A DNA stretch of 33,196 nt from DATMNI01 sp035570275 (lineage in GTDB: Bacteria; Acidobacteriota; Terriglobia; Bryobacterales; Bryobacteraceae), in assembly GCA_035570275.1 (NCBI GenBank), contig DATMNI010000404.1:1-33196 (forward strand), given 5' to 3'. Shown piece after piece: positions 8,970-16,787 of this stretch. The notes under the pieces are model-generated. The model ran no database searches, was not told the origin of the DNA, and worked only from the letters and a program-made list of their open reading frames with translations. How positions within the stretch are numbered: position 1 is the first letter of the stretch; each line of letters begins with the position of its first letter. A program made the position numbers and the translations under genes.

Positions 8970-9526
8970 TCCGCCCCGCGGCTGCATCCCTCCTCTTCAT
9001 ACTGGGCGCGACGGCGGGCGCCTGGTCCGCCGACCCGGTCGTTGTCGATTTCGAAAAAGCCGTGCCCCTGCTGCCCGACGGCAACGCGAATCGGATTCCG
9101 CGTTGGGAAGAAAAGGGCGTCGTGTTCACCCTAGCCCATGAACCCCGGCAGACGAAAGGGAAAGGGCTGCTGCTCTTCTTCACGCACCTCTCCACCGGCC
9201 ACAAGGGAATTGTCAGCGCCATGGCGACCGAGCCGATTCCGGTCCGCGCCACGTTTCCGACACCGGTCTCTTCCGTCGAGATCTCCTTTTGGGCACCCAC
9301 CGGAACACCGGCTGTGCTCGAGGGCTTCGACGCCGATGGCAAGGTCGTCGACCGCGCCAGTCTCGAGTCCGTTCCGGGACGCAAAGCGCCAGGCGATCCG
9401 GTACCGGTCTTCACGTTATCCGTGAAGGCCAGCCGCATCGCCTACGTTCAGTTCTCCGGACCGCGCGAGGGCGAATACCTTGCCGCGGACGAGGTGCGCT
9501 TTACACCCGTCGACGCCGCGCGCTGA
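8966..9526 (+). CDS. Small secreted beta-sandwich-like protein of unknown function
   Basis: A 186-residue protein whose ATG overlaps the TGA of the DUF1552 gene by four bases (ATGA), pointing to translational coupling. A Sec signal peptide is clear (AAASLLFILGATAGAWSA). The mature part is rich in alternating hydrophobic strands (VVVDFEKAVPLLPDG; VEISFWAPTGTPAVLEGF; RIAYVQFSGPREGEYLAADEV) and reads like a jelly-roll or PEP-CTERM-type lectin-like domain. No PEP-CTERM tail, cysteine or heme motif is present. I do not recognise the family. Its place as third gene after DUF1592-DUF1552 suggests a partner of that pair, perhaps for substrate binding. It ends 39 bp from the end of the convergent DgoD-like gene. 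Confidence 0.75.
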   Translation: MIRPAAASLLFILGATAGAWSADPVVVDFEKAVPLLPDGNANRIPRWEEKGVVFTLAHEPRQTKGKGLLLFFTHLSTGHKGIVSAMATEPIPVRATFPTPVSSVEISFWAPTGTPAVLEGFDADGKVVDRASLESVPGRKAPGDPVPVFTLSVKASRIAYVQFSGPREGEYLAADEVRFTPVDAAR

Positions 9527-9565
9527 CGCCCCGCCAACGGGCGCAAGTCGGCCCGACCCCGGCAG

Positions 9566-10903
9566 CTACCATTCCGCCACCGAACCGTCTTCGTGGAAGA
9601 CCCGCGCCATGGGACGCGTGCCGCCGAACGGGTATTTGGCGAGTGCCTGCTCGGTCAGGTCGAATCCCAATCCCGACTTCTCCGACAACGGGAATCGCCC
9701 ATCCACCATTCGCATGGCAGGGAACCCGAGCCACTCCTGCCAAACCTTGTCGGTCGCACCCGGCTGGATCTGTCCGCAGACTTCCTGCACGACGAAGTTC
9801 GGGATAGCGGCATCCACATGCAGAGTCGCCAATCCGCCGATAGGGCCCTCGCATGCATGCGGCGCCATGGAGATGCCGGACACCGCGGCCATCTGCGACA
9901 CCTTCCAAAGCCCCGTGATCCCCCCCACGTGGTTGATGTCGGTCTGAAGAATGTCGATCACTCCCATTTCGACGAGCCGACGGCATCCATGCAGGCCTAC
10001 CAGGCGCTCGCCGGTGGCGATCGGGGTGGTGGAGCGGCGCGCGATTTTGGCCATTGCCTCGACATTTTCGGGCGGGCACGGCTCTTCAATGAACAGCAGG
10101 TTGAGCGGCTCCACTTCTTTCACCAGGATCGAGGCGACGCTCGGGCTGGTCTTCGCGTGGAAGTCTACCGCGATGTCGATCTCCGGTCCGAGATTCTCGC
10201 GCAGCATCTGCATGGACTTCACAGCCGCCGAGATCTTCTTCCGCGTCTCGATCCACTCATAGTAAGTGGGAAGGCCGGTCTTGAAGCACGAAACGCCCTG
10301 CTGGATCGCCGTCTCACGCAGCTTTTTCAGCGCTTCCGGCGTGCGCACGCCGTCCGCGTGATAGTAGCCGCGAACGCCACGAGAATCGAGCGGGCCGCCC
10401 AGCAGCCGGTACACAGGGACGCCGAGCGCTTTCCCGCGAATATCCCAAAGCGCCTGGTCGATCGCCGATATCGCCGAGCCCATCACCGGTCCCGCGCGGT
10501 AAAAGCTGTGCACATACATCGATTGCCAGATGTGCTCCACCTGCATCGGGTCCGCGCCGATGACGAACTCGCGGAAGTCGTCGATGCAGGCCATCGTCGC
10601 GCCGGCCTTGCCTTCCAGCGTGCCCTCGCCCCATCCCACAAGACCCTGGTTGGTTTCGAGCTTGCAGAATACGTAGGGCCGGTCCGATGTGGGTGTCAGC
10701 GAAACGCCAAACACTTTCATCCCGGTTACTTTCAGACCGGATTGCAGCGGCTCGAACCCGGCGAGCGACGGCTGCCCCGCGCCCCGGCCGGGTTGAGGAG
10801 CGAATCCACAGCCGCAATCGAAAGTAGCCGCCCTCCGCTGCCCGCGACCTTTCGCGAGCGCCAGACCGGCGCTGCCGAATGCCAGAAATGATCTACGCCG
10901 CAT
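9566..10903 (-). CDS. Enolase-superfamily sugar-acid dehydratase, DgoD-like, with TAT signal
   Basis: A 445-residue mandelate racemase/muconate lactonizing family protein. Metal ligands D247, E273 (FIEEP) and E299 (TGER), plus catalytic H249 (DFH) and H349 (MAPHA), keep the residue spacing I recall for E. coli D-galactonate dehydratase (D183, H185, E209, E235, H285). Dehydration of an aldonate to a 2-keto-3-deoxy acid is therefore likely, though the exact epimer cannot be told. Unlike DgoD it begins with a twin-arginine signal (RRRSFLAFGSAGLALA) and a roughly 40-residue extension, implying export. It is the last gene of a minus-strand operon. Its ATG lies inside the last codons of the preceding enolase-like gene (11-bp overlap) with GGAGAAA upstream. 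Cofactor is presumably Mg2+. Confidence 0.88.
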   Translation of the reverse strand: MRRRSFLAFGSAGLALAKGRGQRRAATFDCGCGFAPQPGRGAGQPSLAGFEPLQSGLKVTGMKVFGVSLTPTSDRPYVFCKLETNQGLVGWGEGTLEGKAGATMACIDDFREFVIGADPMQVEHIWQSMYVHSFYRAGPVMGSAISAIDQALWDIRGKALGVPVYRLLGGPLDSRGVRGYYHADGVRTPEALKKLRETAIQQGVSCFKTGLPTYYEWIETRKKISAAVKSMQMLRENLGPEIDIAVDFHAKTSPSVASILVKEVEPLNLLFIEEPCPPENVEAMAKIARRSTTPIATGERLVGLHGCRRLVEMGVIDILQTDINHVGGITGLWKVSQMAAVSGISMAPHACEGPIGGLATLHVDAAIPNFVVQEVCGQIQPGATDKVWQEWLGFPAMRMVDGRFPLSEKSGLGFDLTEQALAKYPFGGTRPMARVFHEDGSVAEW

Positions 10904-11957
10904 GATATTTCTCCAGTGCTGCTTCGTTCACCTGAATGCCGAGACCCGGCCCGGTTGGAAGTTCCAAGAAGCCGTCACGGGGCGTCTCCAGGCCGCCGGA
11001 GACGATGGCCGCGCGCATTTCGCGATCCTTCGGATCGGCCGGCAGCGGCACGTGTTGAATGAAGAAGTTCGGCACGCTCGCGGCCAGGTGGAGCGCCGCC
11101 GCGGTGGCGACGGGTCCGCCATCGTGGTGAGGCGCGATGGCCACGTAATAAGCCTCCGCGAGCGTGGCAATCTGGCGCGCGCCGGAGATCCCCCAATGCG
11201 CGATGTCGGGCCGTACCACGTCGATCAAACCCTCGCGCAACAGCATTTGAAATACGCCCGCATCGGTGATCTCGCGGCCGAAGCCTAAAGGCGTCACCGT
11301 CTCGCCGGAGACTTTGCGGACCGTCTCGGCATTGGCCACCGAACAAGGCTCGTCGAACCACAACGGGTGCAGTCCCTCGACGGCGCGGGCCACGGATGCC
11401 GCATCACCCGCCGTGAGCGACCCGCTCCCACTCAGCACGAAGTCGCGATCCTCAGGCAGTTCTTTCACCAGCGCGAGCACCTGGTTCTCGTAAGCTTTCC
11501 CCTGGTTGCGGGATGCAGGTTTCGGGAGTGCGATGCCGGCCGCGCTGAACGCCGCCGCATTCGAATCCGTAAAGGCCCGGACCTTGTGGCGCGTGGGTCC
11601 GCCCAGGACTCGATACACCGGAGCGCGGCACGACTTGCCGACGATATCGAGCAGTGCCATATCGAGAGCGCCTGCGAGTGGCGAAGACCGGTGGATGGCA
11701 GCGTACAACGTGGCCGATCTGCCCAGCCACTCCTTCTCCAGCGCTTTGGCCGCGCGCTCCACGGCCTCGGCGCACTCGCCCCATCCCGTCAGCCCGGAAC
11801 GGGTCTTCACCCGCAAGAAGCTGTACCGGCTGCCGGAGACCGGCTCCTGCACGGGAAACCAGCGCATCTCTGCAATCGTATGCTCTCTGGATGTCGCACT
11901 TGCTTGCGGCGCGAAGGCGACGCTTAAACGCATCCTGCGATCGATGGTGTTCGACAT
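10893..11957 (-). CDS. Divergent enolase-superfamily protein with degenerate metal site
   Basis: A 354-residue protein with the superfamily layout: capping domain (RYSFLRVKTRSGLTGWGE) and barrel landmarks VYRVLGG, WFDEPC, GLIDVVRPDIAHWG and IAPHHDGGPVATAAALHLAA. The usual metal ligands are altered. The first, normally Asp, is S176 (FVLSGSGS). The second is D202 or E203. The third, normally Glu after Gly, is R228 with a Glu one place later (GFGREI). The barrel Lys-x-Lys base is not seen. It may be a non-catalytic partner, or use a shifted site. A second, broken paralogue sits at 32160-32906 and keeps Asp at the first position. It starts 12 bp after the esterase gene (GGAG upstream) and overlaps the DgoD-like gene. 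No strong TAT or Sec signal is evident, although an Arg pair and a short hydrophobic run (RRMRLSVAFAPQASA) occur near the start. Confidence 0.82.
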   Translation of the reverse strand: MSNTIDRRMRLSVAFAPQASATSREHTIAEMRWFPVQEPVSGSRYSFLRVKTRSGLTGWGECAEAVERAAKALEKEWLGRSATLYAAIHRSSPLAGALDMALLDIVGKSCRAPVYRVLGGPTRHKVRAFTDSNAAAFSAAGIALPKPASRNQGKAYENQVLALVKELPEDRDFVLSGSGSLTAGDAASVARAVEGLHPLWFDEPCSVANAETVRKVSGETVTPLGFGREITDAGVFQMLLREGLIDVVRPDIAHWGISGARQIATLAEAYYVAIAPHHDGGPVATAAALHLAASVPNFFIQHVPLPADPKDREMRAAIVSGGLETPRDGFLELPTGPGLGIQVNEAALEKYHAA

Positions 11958-11969
11958 AAGAGGCTCCGT

Positions 11970-13103
11970 TTAATCGCGGAAGAGGAGTGGCGCGTACCTG
12001 GAAAGATAGACCTGCCAGTTCGGCCAACTGTGGCCGCCGCCCGACTGGTTCCAGACGTGCTTGACTCCCTTCTTGCTCAGCAGTTCGTCCATTCCTTTCA
12101 CTCCGTTGTAGCCGGGGTCTTCCGTACCGCAGCCAATCCAAAGCACCTTCAGCCTCTGGTTGAGCATCGCCGCATCGGCCTTCTCCCACTCGGCGCGATT
12201 GCCGCCGCCGCTGAACGCGGCGATGTAGGCGAACTGGTCGAGATTGTGAAGGCCGATCGACATCGATTGGCCCGCGCCCATTGAGAGGCCGCCGATTGCG
12301 CGATGATTGCGGTCGGCCAGCACGCGGTATTTCGTCTCCACCAAAGGCTTCACCGCCGTGAGGAGTTCTTTTTCGATCGCGGCCGGGTCGTTCTGCGACG
12401 CCGCGGGCGACGCGCTCTTGATCTCGCGCGGAACATGTCCGTACGGCATGGCGACGATCATCGGCTTGATCTTGCCCTCGGCGAGGAGGTTGTCCAGGAT
12501 CACGTTGGCGCGGCCGGTCCACGTCCACGACGCTTCGATTTGCCCATTGCCGTGAAGCAGGTACAGCACGGGAAATTTCGCCTTACTCGATTCGTAGCCC
12601 GGAGGCGTGTAGACGTAAACCATGCGCTCAGTGTCGAGATTCGACGAGTCGTAGAAGTTCACGTGAACGGTCCCATGCGGGACGCGGCGCTCTTCAATGA
12701 CGGCCTTCTCACCGCCGGGGACGAGGAACGAACTGGTGGGCCCCCACCGGCGCACTTCGAGATTTGGATTGGACGGATCGGGCATGCGGAGGCTGCCGTC
12801 GATCGCATAGCCATAGGTGTAGAAGCCGGGCGGGAGCGGACCCACCGTCAGCGACCACACGCCCTTTTCTCCTTTCTCGAGCGGCAGCGGTTTCTTGGTG
12901 AATTCGAGGATGCCCGGAGAGCCCATGAGCAGCACCTCGGAGGCTTTCGGCGCGAACAGGCGGAACGTCACGCTGCGATCGGCGTGGACCTCCGGCGAGA
13001 TCGGAACGTTGTTCGTGTCTTCATAAAATGGCGTGGGCCCGCGCTGGGATAATAGTGCGCCGGCCGTGAGACAGCAGAGCGCGGCGGTGGTCAGGACTCG
13101 CAT
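11970..13103 (-). CDS. Secreted esterase of the Fes/feruloyl-esterase (CE1-like) type
   Basis: A 377-residue alpha/beta-hydrolase with a Sec signal (LTTAALCCLTAGALLSQ) and good ribosome binding site (AAGGAG). An N-terminal immunoglobulin-like E-set/CBM48 region (VTFRLFAPKASEVLLMGS through GFYTYGYAIDG) leads into the catalytic domain. There FPVLYLLHGNG gives the oxyanion loop, S274 is the nucleophile in GGLSMGAG, D329 (GCGTED) is the likely acid and H358 (GGGHSW) the base. Proteins of this layout cleave ester-linked groups such as ferulate or acetate from plant cell-wall polysaccharide; some relatives act on enterochelin. It is second in a four-gene operon, 12 bp after the acetyl esterase and 12 bp before the degenerate enolase. 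The substrate is inferred from context only. Confidence 0.9.
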   Translation of the reverse strand: MRVLTTAALCCLTAGALLSQRGPTPFYEDTNNVPISPEVHADRSVTFRLFAPKASEVLLMGSPGILEFTKKPLPLEKGEKGVWSLTVGPLPPGFYTYGYAIDGSLRMPDPSNPNLEVRRWGPTSSFLVPGGEKAVIEERRVPHGTVHVNFYDSSNLDTERMVYVYTPPGYESSKAKFPVLYLLHGNGQIEASWTWTGRANVILDNLLAEGKIKPMIVAMPYGHVPREIKSASPAASQNDPAAIEKELLTAVKPLVETKYRVLADRNHRAIGGLSMGAGQSMSIGLHNLDQFAYIAAFSGGGNRAEWEKADAAMLNQRLKVLWIGCGTEDPGYNGVKGMDELLSKKGVKHVWNQSGGGHSWPNWQVYLSRYAPLLFRD

Positions 13104-13115
13104 GTGGAACTCTCC

Positions 13116-15104
13116 TTAAAAATCGTGGCGTGTGCGGCCCGCCGTGATGCCTGGCCAATGATCGGTGCGAAACGGGACTGCCGGCAGACCGGCGCCATTG
13201 AACAGGGTCGCCGCGGGATTCGCTTGCCAGGCGTAGCGGACGGCCTTGGGGTCGGGCACGGACGGCGACGAGACGACGACCGTGTCGCCCTCGACGTGCG
13301 CGTCGGCCCAATACCATCTCCGGTCGTCGCCGGCGATGGCGAACTCAGCTGGCTTCCCGCCTTTGACAACCAGCCCCCCATCCACGTGGTCGAACTGCAC
13401 CTTCAGCGCGCCGGGGAGTGGCTTGACCGATTTCAACGTAGGGCCGGAGTGCGGCAGGTCGCGGCCGTAGTGCTCCGCCAGGGCGCAGAGCGCCAGGCGC
13501 TCGCCGGGCTCCTTCTTATCGATCGGATGGATATTTTCGGGATTGCCCGTGTCGATGGTGACCGCGAGACAGGAGTGTGGGACGTTGCTGGCCGTGAGCG
13601 CCTGTGCCTCGCGCATCTCGGCCCAGGAATCGTCTCCGGGCGTGTCGCGGCGGTGGTTGTAGGCCGGGAGGCTGACGATGTAGAACGGAAAGTCGCCTTG
13701 CCCGAAGAGTTTCCGCCAATCGCCAATCATGGCGGGGAGCAGCTTGCGGTACTGCTCGGCGCGCTCGGCGTTAGATTCGCCCTGATACCAGATCGCGCCG
13801 GTGATGGCGATCGGCGCGATCGGCGCGAGCATCCCGCGATAAAGCACGCCGGGCACGCGCGGCAGATTGTCATACCCGATCGGCAGCGGATGCGGGGGAC
13901 GGGCGTCCACACTGACCTTGCCCTTCCACTCGCCGCCCAGCGGGATCGCGGAGCCGTCGCTCAGCGTGAGGTGGAGGTCGTCCGCCTTCCCTAGAAAGCC
14001 GCCGCCCGGCTTCGCTTTGAAAATACGTAGCGCGATGACGTTGCGCCCGGGCTTCAGGACGCCGTTCGCGAAGTACACACGCGGGTTCTCCACCCACGAG
14101 CTCGCGCCGACCTGCCGCCCGTTGATGTAGGCCGTATCCATCTTGTCAATCGAGCCCAGGTACAGGCGAGCCATGCCCTCCGGGAGCGTGTCGGGCAGCG
14201 TGATCTCGCGGCGGAACCAGGTCACATTGGGCACATCATCGACGCCCAGCTCTTTGAAGCCGCCCGGCAGCCGCACGGTTTTCCACGCCGAGTCGTCGAG
14301 CGCCGGATCGGCCCACGAGGTGGCCTTCGAGCCAATGTCGTACTCGTCGAGCCAGTGCATGATGTAGTTGCCGTATTCGGGGTCGCCCTTCTGGCGCCGG
14401 CGCTCGACCTCGGCGATGCCGTCGTCGAAGTCCTTCAACGGGCGGAGCGCCTCGGGGCTGGTGAAGGTCTCGGCAGGCACGCCGCCGACGGCTTCGTGGA
14501 CGAGCCCGATCGGGACGTGGATGTTCTCCTGCAATTTGCGCGCGAAGAAGTACGCCACCGCGGAAATCCCGCCGCCGCGGCCGCCGACTGTACCCGGCGA
14601 TACGACTCGCCACGAGCCGCGCGGGACGGCGACGGGCCCGTATGCGGAGCGCTGGCCGACCACGTAATACCGCATTTGCGGATAATCGGCGCGCTCGACC
14701 TCCTCGGCGCCGTTGCGGGCCTGGGCGAGTCCGAACTGCATGTTGGATTGCCCGCCGCAGATCCAGACATCGCCCACGAGCACGTCCGTCCACTCGACCT
14801 TCTGCTGCTCGCCGGTGATGCGGAGCGTGTACGGCCCGCCCGCGGCGGGCGGCCCGATGCGTGCCTGCCAGCGGCCGTCGGGCCCGGCGACGGCGGTCGC
14901 GGAGCGTTCGGCGAGTTCGATGCGGACCTTATCGCCGGGCGTCGACCAGCCCCAGATGGCGTTCGGCTTGCCGCGCTGGAGCACCATGTGATCGCCGAAG
15001 ATCGGGCTGACGAAGGGCAGCGGCGGGGCGCCCTGCGGCGGCGCCGCGAAGAGCAGCACGGCGCCGGCGAGAAGCCATGCGCAACGGAAGAATTTCTTTC
15101 GCAT
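13116..15104 (-). CDS. Sialate O-acetylesterase-type (SGNH/DUF303) esterase with internal beta domain
   Basis: A protein of 662 residues from the ATG at 15104. That start is chosen over an in-frame site 8 codons upstream because AAAGGGGA lies 5 bp before it and a signal peptide (RKKFFRCAWLLAGAVLLFA) follows directly. Family motifs are GDHMVLQRG near the N-terminus, the nucleophile S120 in ICGGQSNMQ, GLVHEAVGGVPAETF, WYQGESNAE, and the His-Asp pair H526/D529 in NIHPIDKKEPGERLA. Between the two halves of the SGNH fold is a GH2-like sugar-binding beta domain (about 260-400: DDSAWKTVRLPGGF, YINGRQVGAS), common in bacterial sialate O-acetylesterases. Despite the name, such enzymes often deacetylate plant polysaccharide. 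It is the promoter-proximal gene of the operon ending with the DgoD-like dehydratase. Confidence 0.9.
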   Translation of the reverse strand: MRKKFFRCAWLLAGAVLLFAAPPQGAPPLPFVSPIFGDHMVLQRGKPNAIWGWSTPGDKVRIELAERSATAVAGPDGRWQARIGPPAAGGPYTLRITGEQQKVEWTDVLVGDVWICGGQSNMQFGLAQARNGAEEVERADYPQMRYYVVGQRSAYGPVAVPRGSWRVVSPGTVGGRGGGISAVAYFFARKLQENIHVPIGLVHEAVGGVPAETFTSPEALRPLKDFDDGIAEVERRRQKGDPEYGNYIMHWLDEYDIGSKATSWADPALDDSAWKTVRLPGGFKELGVDDVPNVTWFRREITLPDTLPEGMARLYLGSIDKMDTAYINGRQVGASSWVENPRVYFANGVLKPGRNVIALRIFKAKPGGGFLGKADDLHLTLSDGSAIPLGGEWKGKVSVDARPPHPLPIGYDNLPRVPGVLYRGMLAPIAPIAITGAIWYQGESNAERAEQYRKLLPAMIGDWRKLFGQGDFPFYIVSLPAYNHRRDTPGDDSWAEMREAQALTASNVPHSCLAVTIDTGNPENIHPIDKKEPGERLALCALAEHYGRDLPHSGPTLKSVKPLPGALKVQFDHVDGGLVVKGGKPAEFAIAGDDRRWYWADAHVEGDTVVVSSPSVPDPKAVRYAWQANPAATLFNGAGLPAVPFRTDHWPGITAGRTRHDF

Positions 15105-15173
15105 CGTTCCCCTTTCCGTGCCCTCCACCGCACGCGCGCCAATTGTAGCCGCTTTCGCGAGGGACGCCTAAAG

Positions 15174-15203
15174 TCTATATCACCGCCGGAGAACGAGTGT
15201 CAA
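15174..15203 (-). promoter_or_regulatory. Sigma70-type promoter of the acetylesterase-enolase operon
   Basis: On the minus strand a perfect TTGACA (15203-15198) is followed after 18 bp by TATAGA (15179-15174). A start near 15167 would give a leader of about 60 nt before the ATG at 15104, which has its own Shine-Dalgarno. This is one of the clearest promoters in the window. Confidence 0.7.
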
Positions 15204-15250
15204 GAGCGCATGGTAAACGTGTTCAGAATGCGCCGCATGAGCGCTCGCCA

Positions 15251-16783
15251 CTACGGGAGGGCATACGCGAATAGCGAGTTGCCGCCCGTCACCAGCAGGT
15301 ACTGTTTGCCGTCGAGCTCGACGGTCGCCGGCGCGCCGCCCATGCGGCCGATGTTCTCGTGCCAGACGGCCTTGCCGTCGCTGGATCGAAGGGCCAGAAG
15401 GTTGCCGCCGGCGTCGCCGGTAATTGCCAGGTCGGTATCCGTCGTGAGGACACCCGCCGAGGAACTGCCGCGCGGGTACGGGTGTTCCCAGGCGATCTTC
15501 CCGGTCTTATAGTCGATGGCGCGGAGGAAGCCCTTTCCCGCAAGCCCGTAGTCCGCCCCGGCCCAGCCGTATGCGCCGTGCTCAGGCTTGTAGAAGTAGA
15601 TGCCGTAACCGTCCTTGGCGTTGACGATCAGCAGCCCCGTCTTGGGATCGAAGCTCGGCGGCCAGAAGTTGGTCGCGCCGCCTTCATCGGGCGCGATCAG
15701 AGCCCCGTCCTTGCGCGGCTCCTTGGCGGGATTCGGAATGGGACGGCCCTGCTCGTCGATGCCTTTGCTCCAGTTGACCGCCGCGAAGGGCTTGGTCAGC
15801 AGGTTCTTGCCGTTCGTGCGGTCGAGGACGAAGAAGTAGCCGTTGCGCGACGCCTGGAGCAGCATCTTACGGGGCCGGCCGTTGAAGCTGCCGTCTACCA
15901 GCACGGGGACTTCGGCGGCGTCCCAGTCGTGCGTGTCGTGGGGCGAGACCTGAAAGCCCCACGCAAGTTTGCCGGTGTCCGGGTTGAGCGCGACGATGCT
16001 GCAGGTCCACGGGTTATCGCCGGGACGCGCGTCGCCGTTCAGCACCGGCGTCGGATTTCCGGTGCCCACGAACATCAGGTTCAGATCCGGATCGTAGGTG
16101 CCGGTATTCCACATCTGTCCGCCGGTCGCGCCGCCGCTGCTCTTATCGCCCGCGCTCGGAGGCGGCGTGCTGTAGAACGTCCACTGCGGCTTCCCGGTGT
16201 CGGCATCGAAGGAGCGCAGGGTGCCGGGGAGATTATCGAAATCGCCCGCGACGCCGACAATCACGTGATTGCGGACGATCAGCGGCGCGTTGGTCGACCA
16301 AAAGCCCTTCGCCGAATCGGCGATGAGGATGTCCCACTTGATCTCGCCGTTCCTGGCGTTCAACGCGAGCAGGTGGCAATCGGGCGTGGTGAGGTAGACC
16401 GTGTCCTTATAGATCGCCGCGCCTCGGTGCCCGATGTGGAAGGCGTTGTTCTTGGTGTGCTGGTGATGCCAGACTTCCTTGCCGGTGCGCTCGTCGATGG
16501 CCCAGAGATTGTCGGGCGCCGTGATGTAGATCATCCCGTTCGCCACGATCGGCGACGCCTTGAGTTGCTGGCTCGCCTCGAATTTCCAAACCTGTTTGAG
16601 CTTCGAGATGTTCTCCGGCGTGATCTCGGTCAGCTTGCTGTGCCGCTCGCCGGTGTAGTCGCCGTGATAGGTGAGCCACGCGTTCGCGGGCGGGCTGAGC
16701 AGCAGTTTCGGGTCTACGGACTGTGCGCCTATCGGCAGGGCGGCGGCGCAGAGCAGGGTGGCGAATCCGGTGTCGAGGCGCAT
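15251..16783 (-). CDS. PQQ-type quinoprotein dehydrogenase (beta-propeller), secreted
   Basis: A 510-residue protein with a Sec signal (LDTGFATLLCAAALPIGAQS) and an eight-bladed propeller layout typical of PQQ alcohol/sugar dehydrogenases. It opens with WLTYHGDYTGERHSKLTEI, followed by repeated blades ending in W-x-D/G (DERTGKEVWHH, NARNGEIKWD, DADTGKPQWTF, NPDTGKLAWGF). PHDTHDWD is the segment that usually carries the catalytic Asp, and GGNLLALRSSDGKAVWHE falls near the C-terminus. It would oxidise an alcohol or sugar in the periplasm and pass electrons to a cytochrome. The gene directly before it, 4 bp away, encodes a two-heme cytochrome c, which fits. No heme motif lies within the protein itself. 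PQQ binding is inferred from family resemblance; some relatives bind no PQQ. No Shine-Dalgarno closer than a GGAG 17 bp upstream. Confidence 0.87.
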   Translation of the reverse strand: MRLDTGFATLLCAAALPIGAQSVDPKLLLSPPANAWLTYHGDYTGERHSKLTEITPENISKLKQVWKFEASQQLKASPIVANGMIYITAPDNLWAIDERTGKEVWHHQHTKNNAFHIGHRGAAIYKDTVYLTTPDCHLLALNARNGEIKWDILIADSAKGFWSTNAPLIVRNHVIVGVAGDFDNLPGTLRSFDADTGKPQWTFYSTPPPSAGDKSSGGATGGQMWNTGTYDPDLNLMFVGTGNPTPVLNGDARPGDNPWTCSIVALNPDTGKLAWGFQVSPHDTHDWDAAEVPVLVDGSFNGRPRKMLLQASRNGYFFVLDRTNGKNLLTKPFAAVNWSKGIDEQGRPIPNPAKEPRKDGALIAPDEGGATNFWPPSFDPKTGLLIVNAKDGYGIYFYKPEHGAYGWAGADYGLAGKGFLRAIDYKTGKIAWEHPYPRGSSSAGVLTTDTDLAITGDAGGNLLALRSSDGKAVWHENIGRMGGAPATVELDGKQYLLVTGGNSLFAYALP

Positions 16784-16787
16784 GGGT

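Noticed and set aside
9527..9565. Possible bidirectional terminator between the convergent genes
   Set aside because: Only a 5-bp stem (CGCCC/GGGCG) with a 7-nt loop and no T tract on either side.
9593..10891. Plus-strand open frame of 432 codons opposite the DgoD-like gene
   Set aside because: Shadow frame without a ribosome binding site or conserved motifs; the minus-strand protein has a complete active site.
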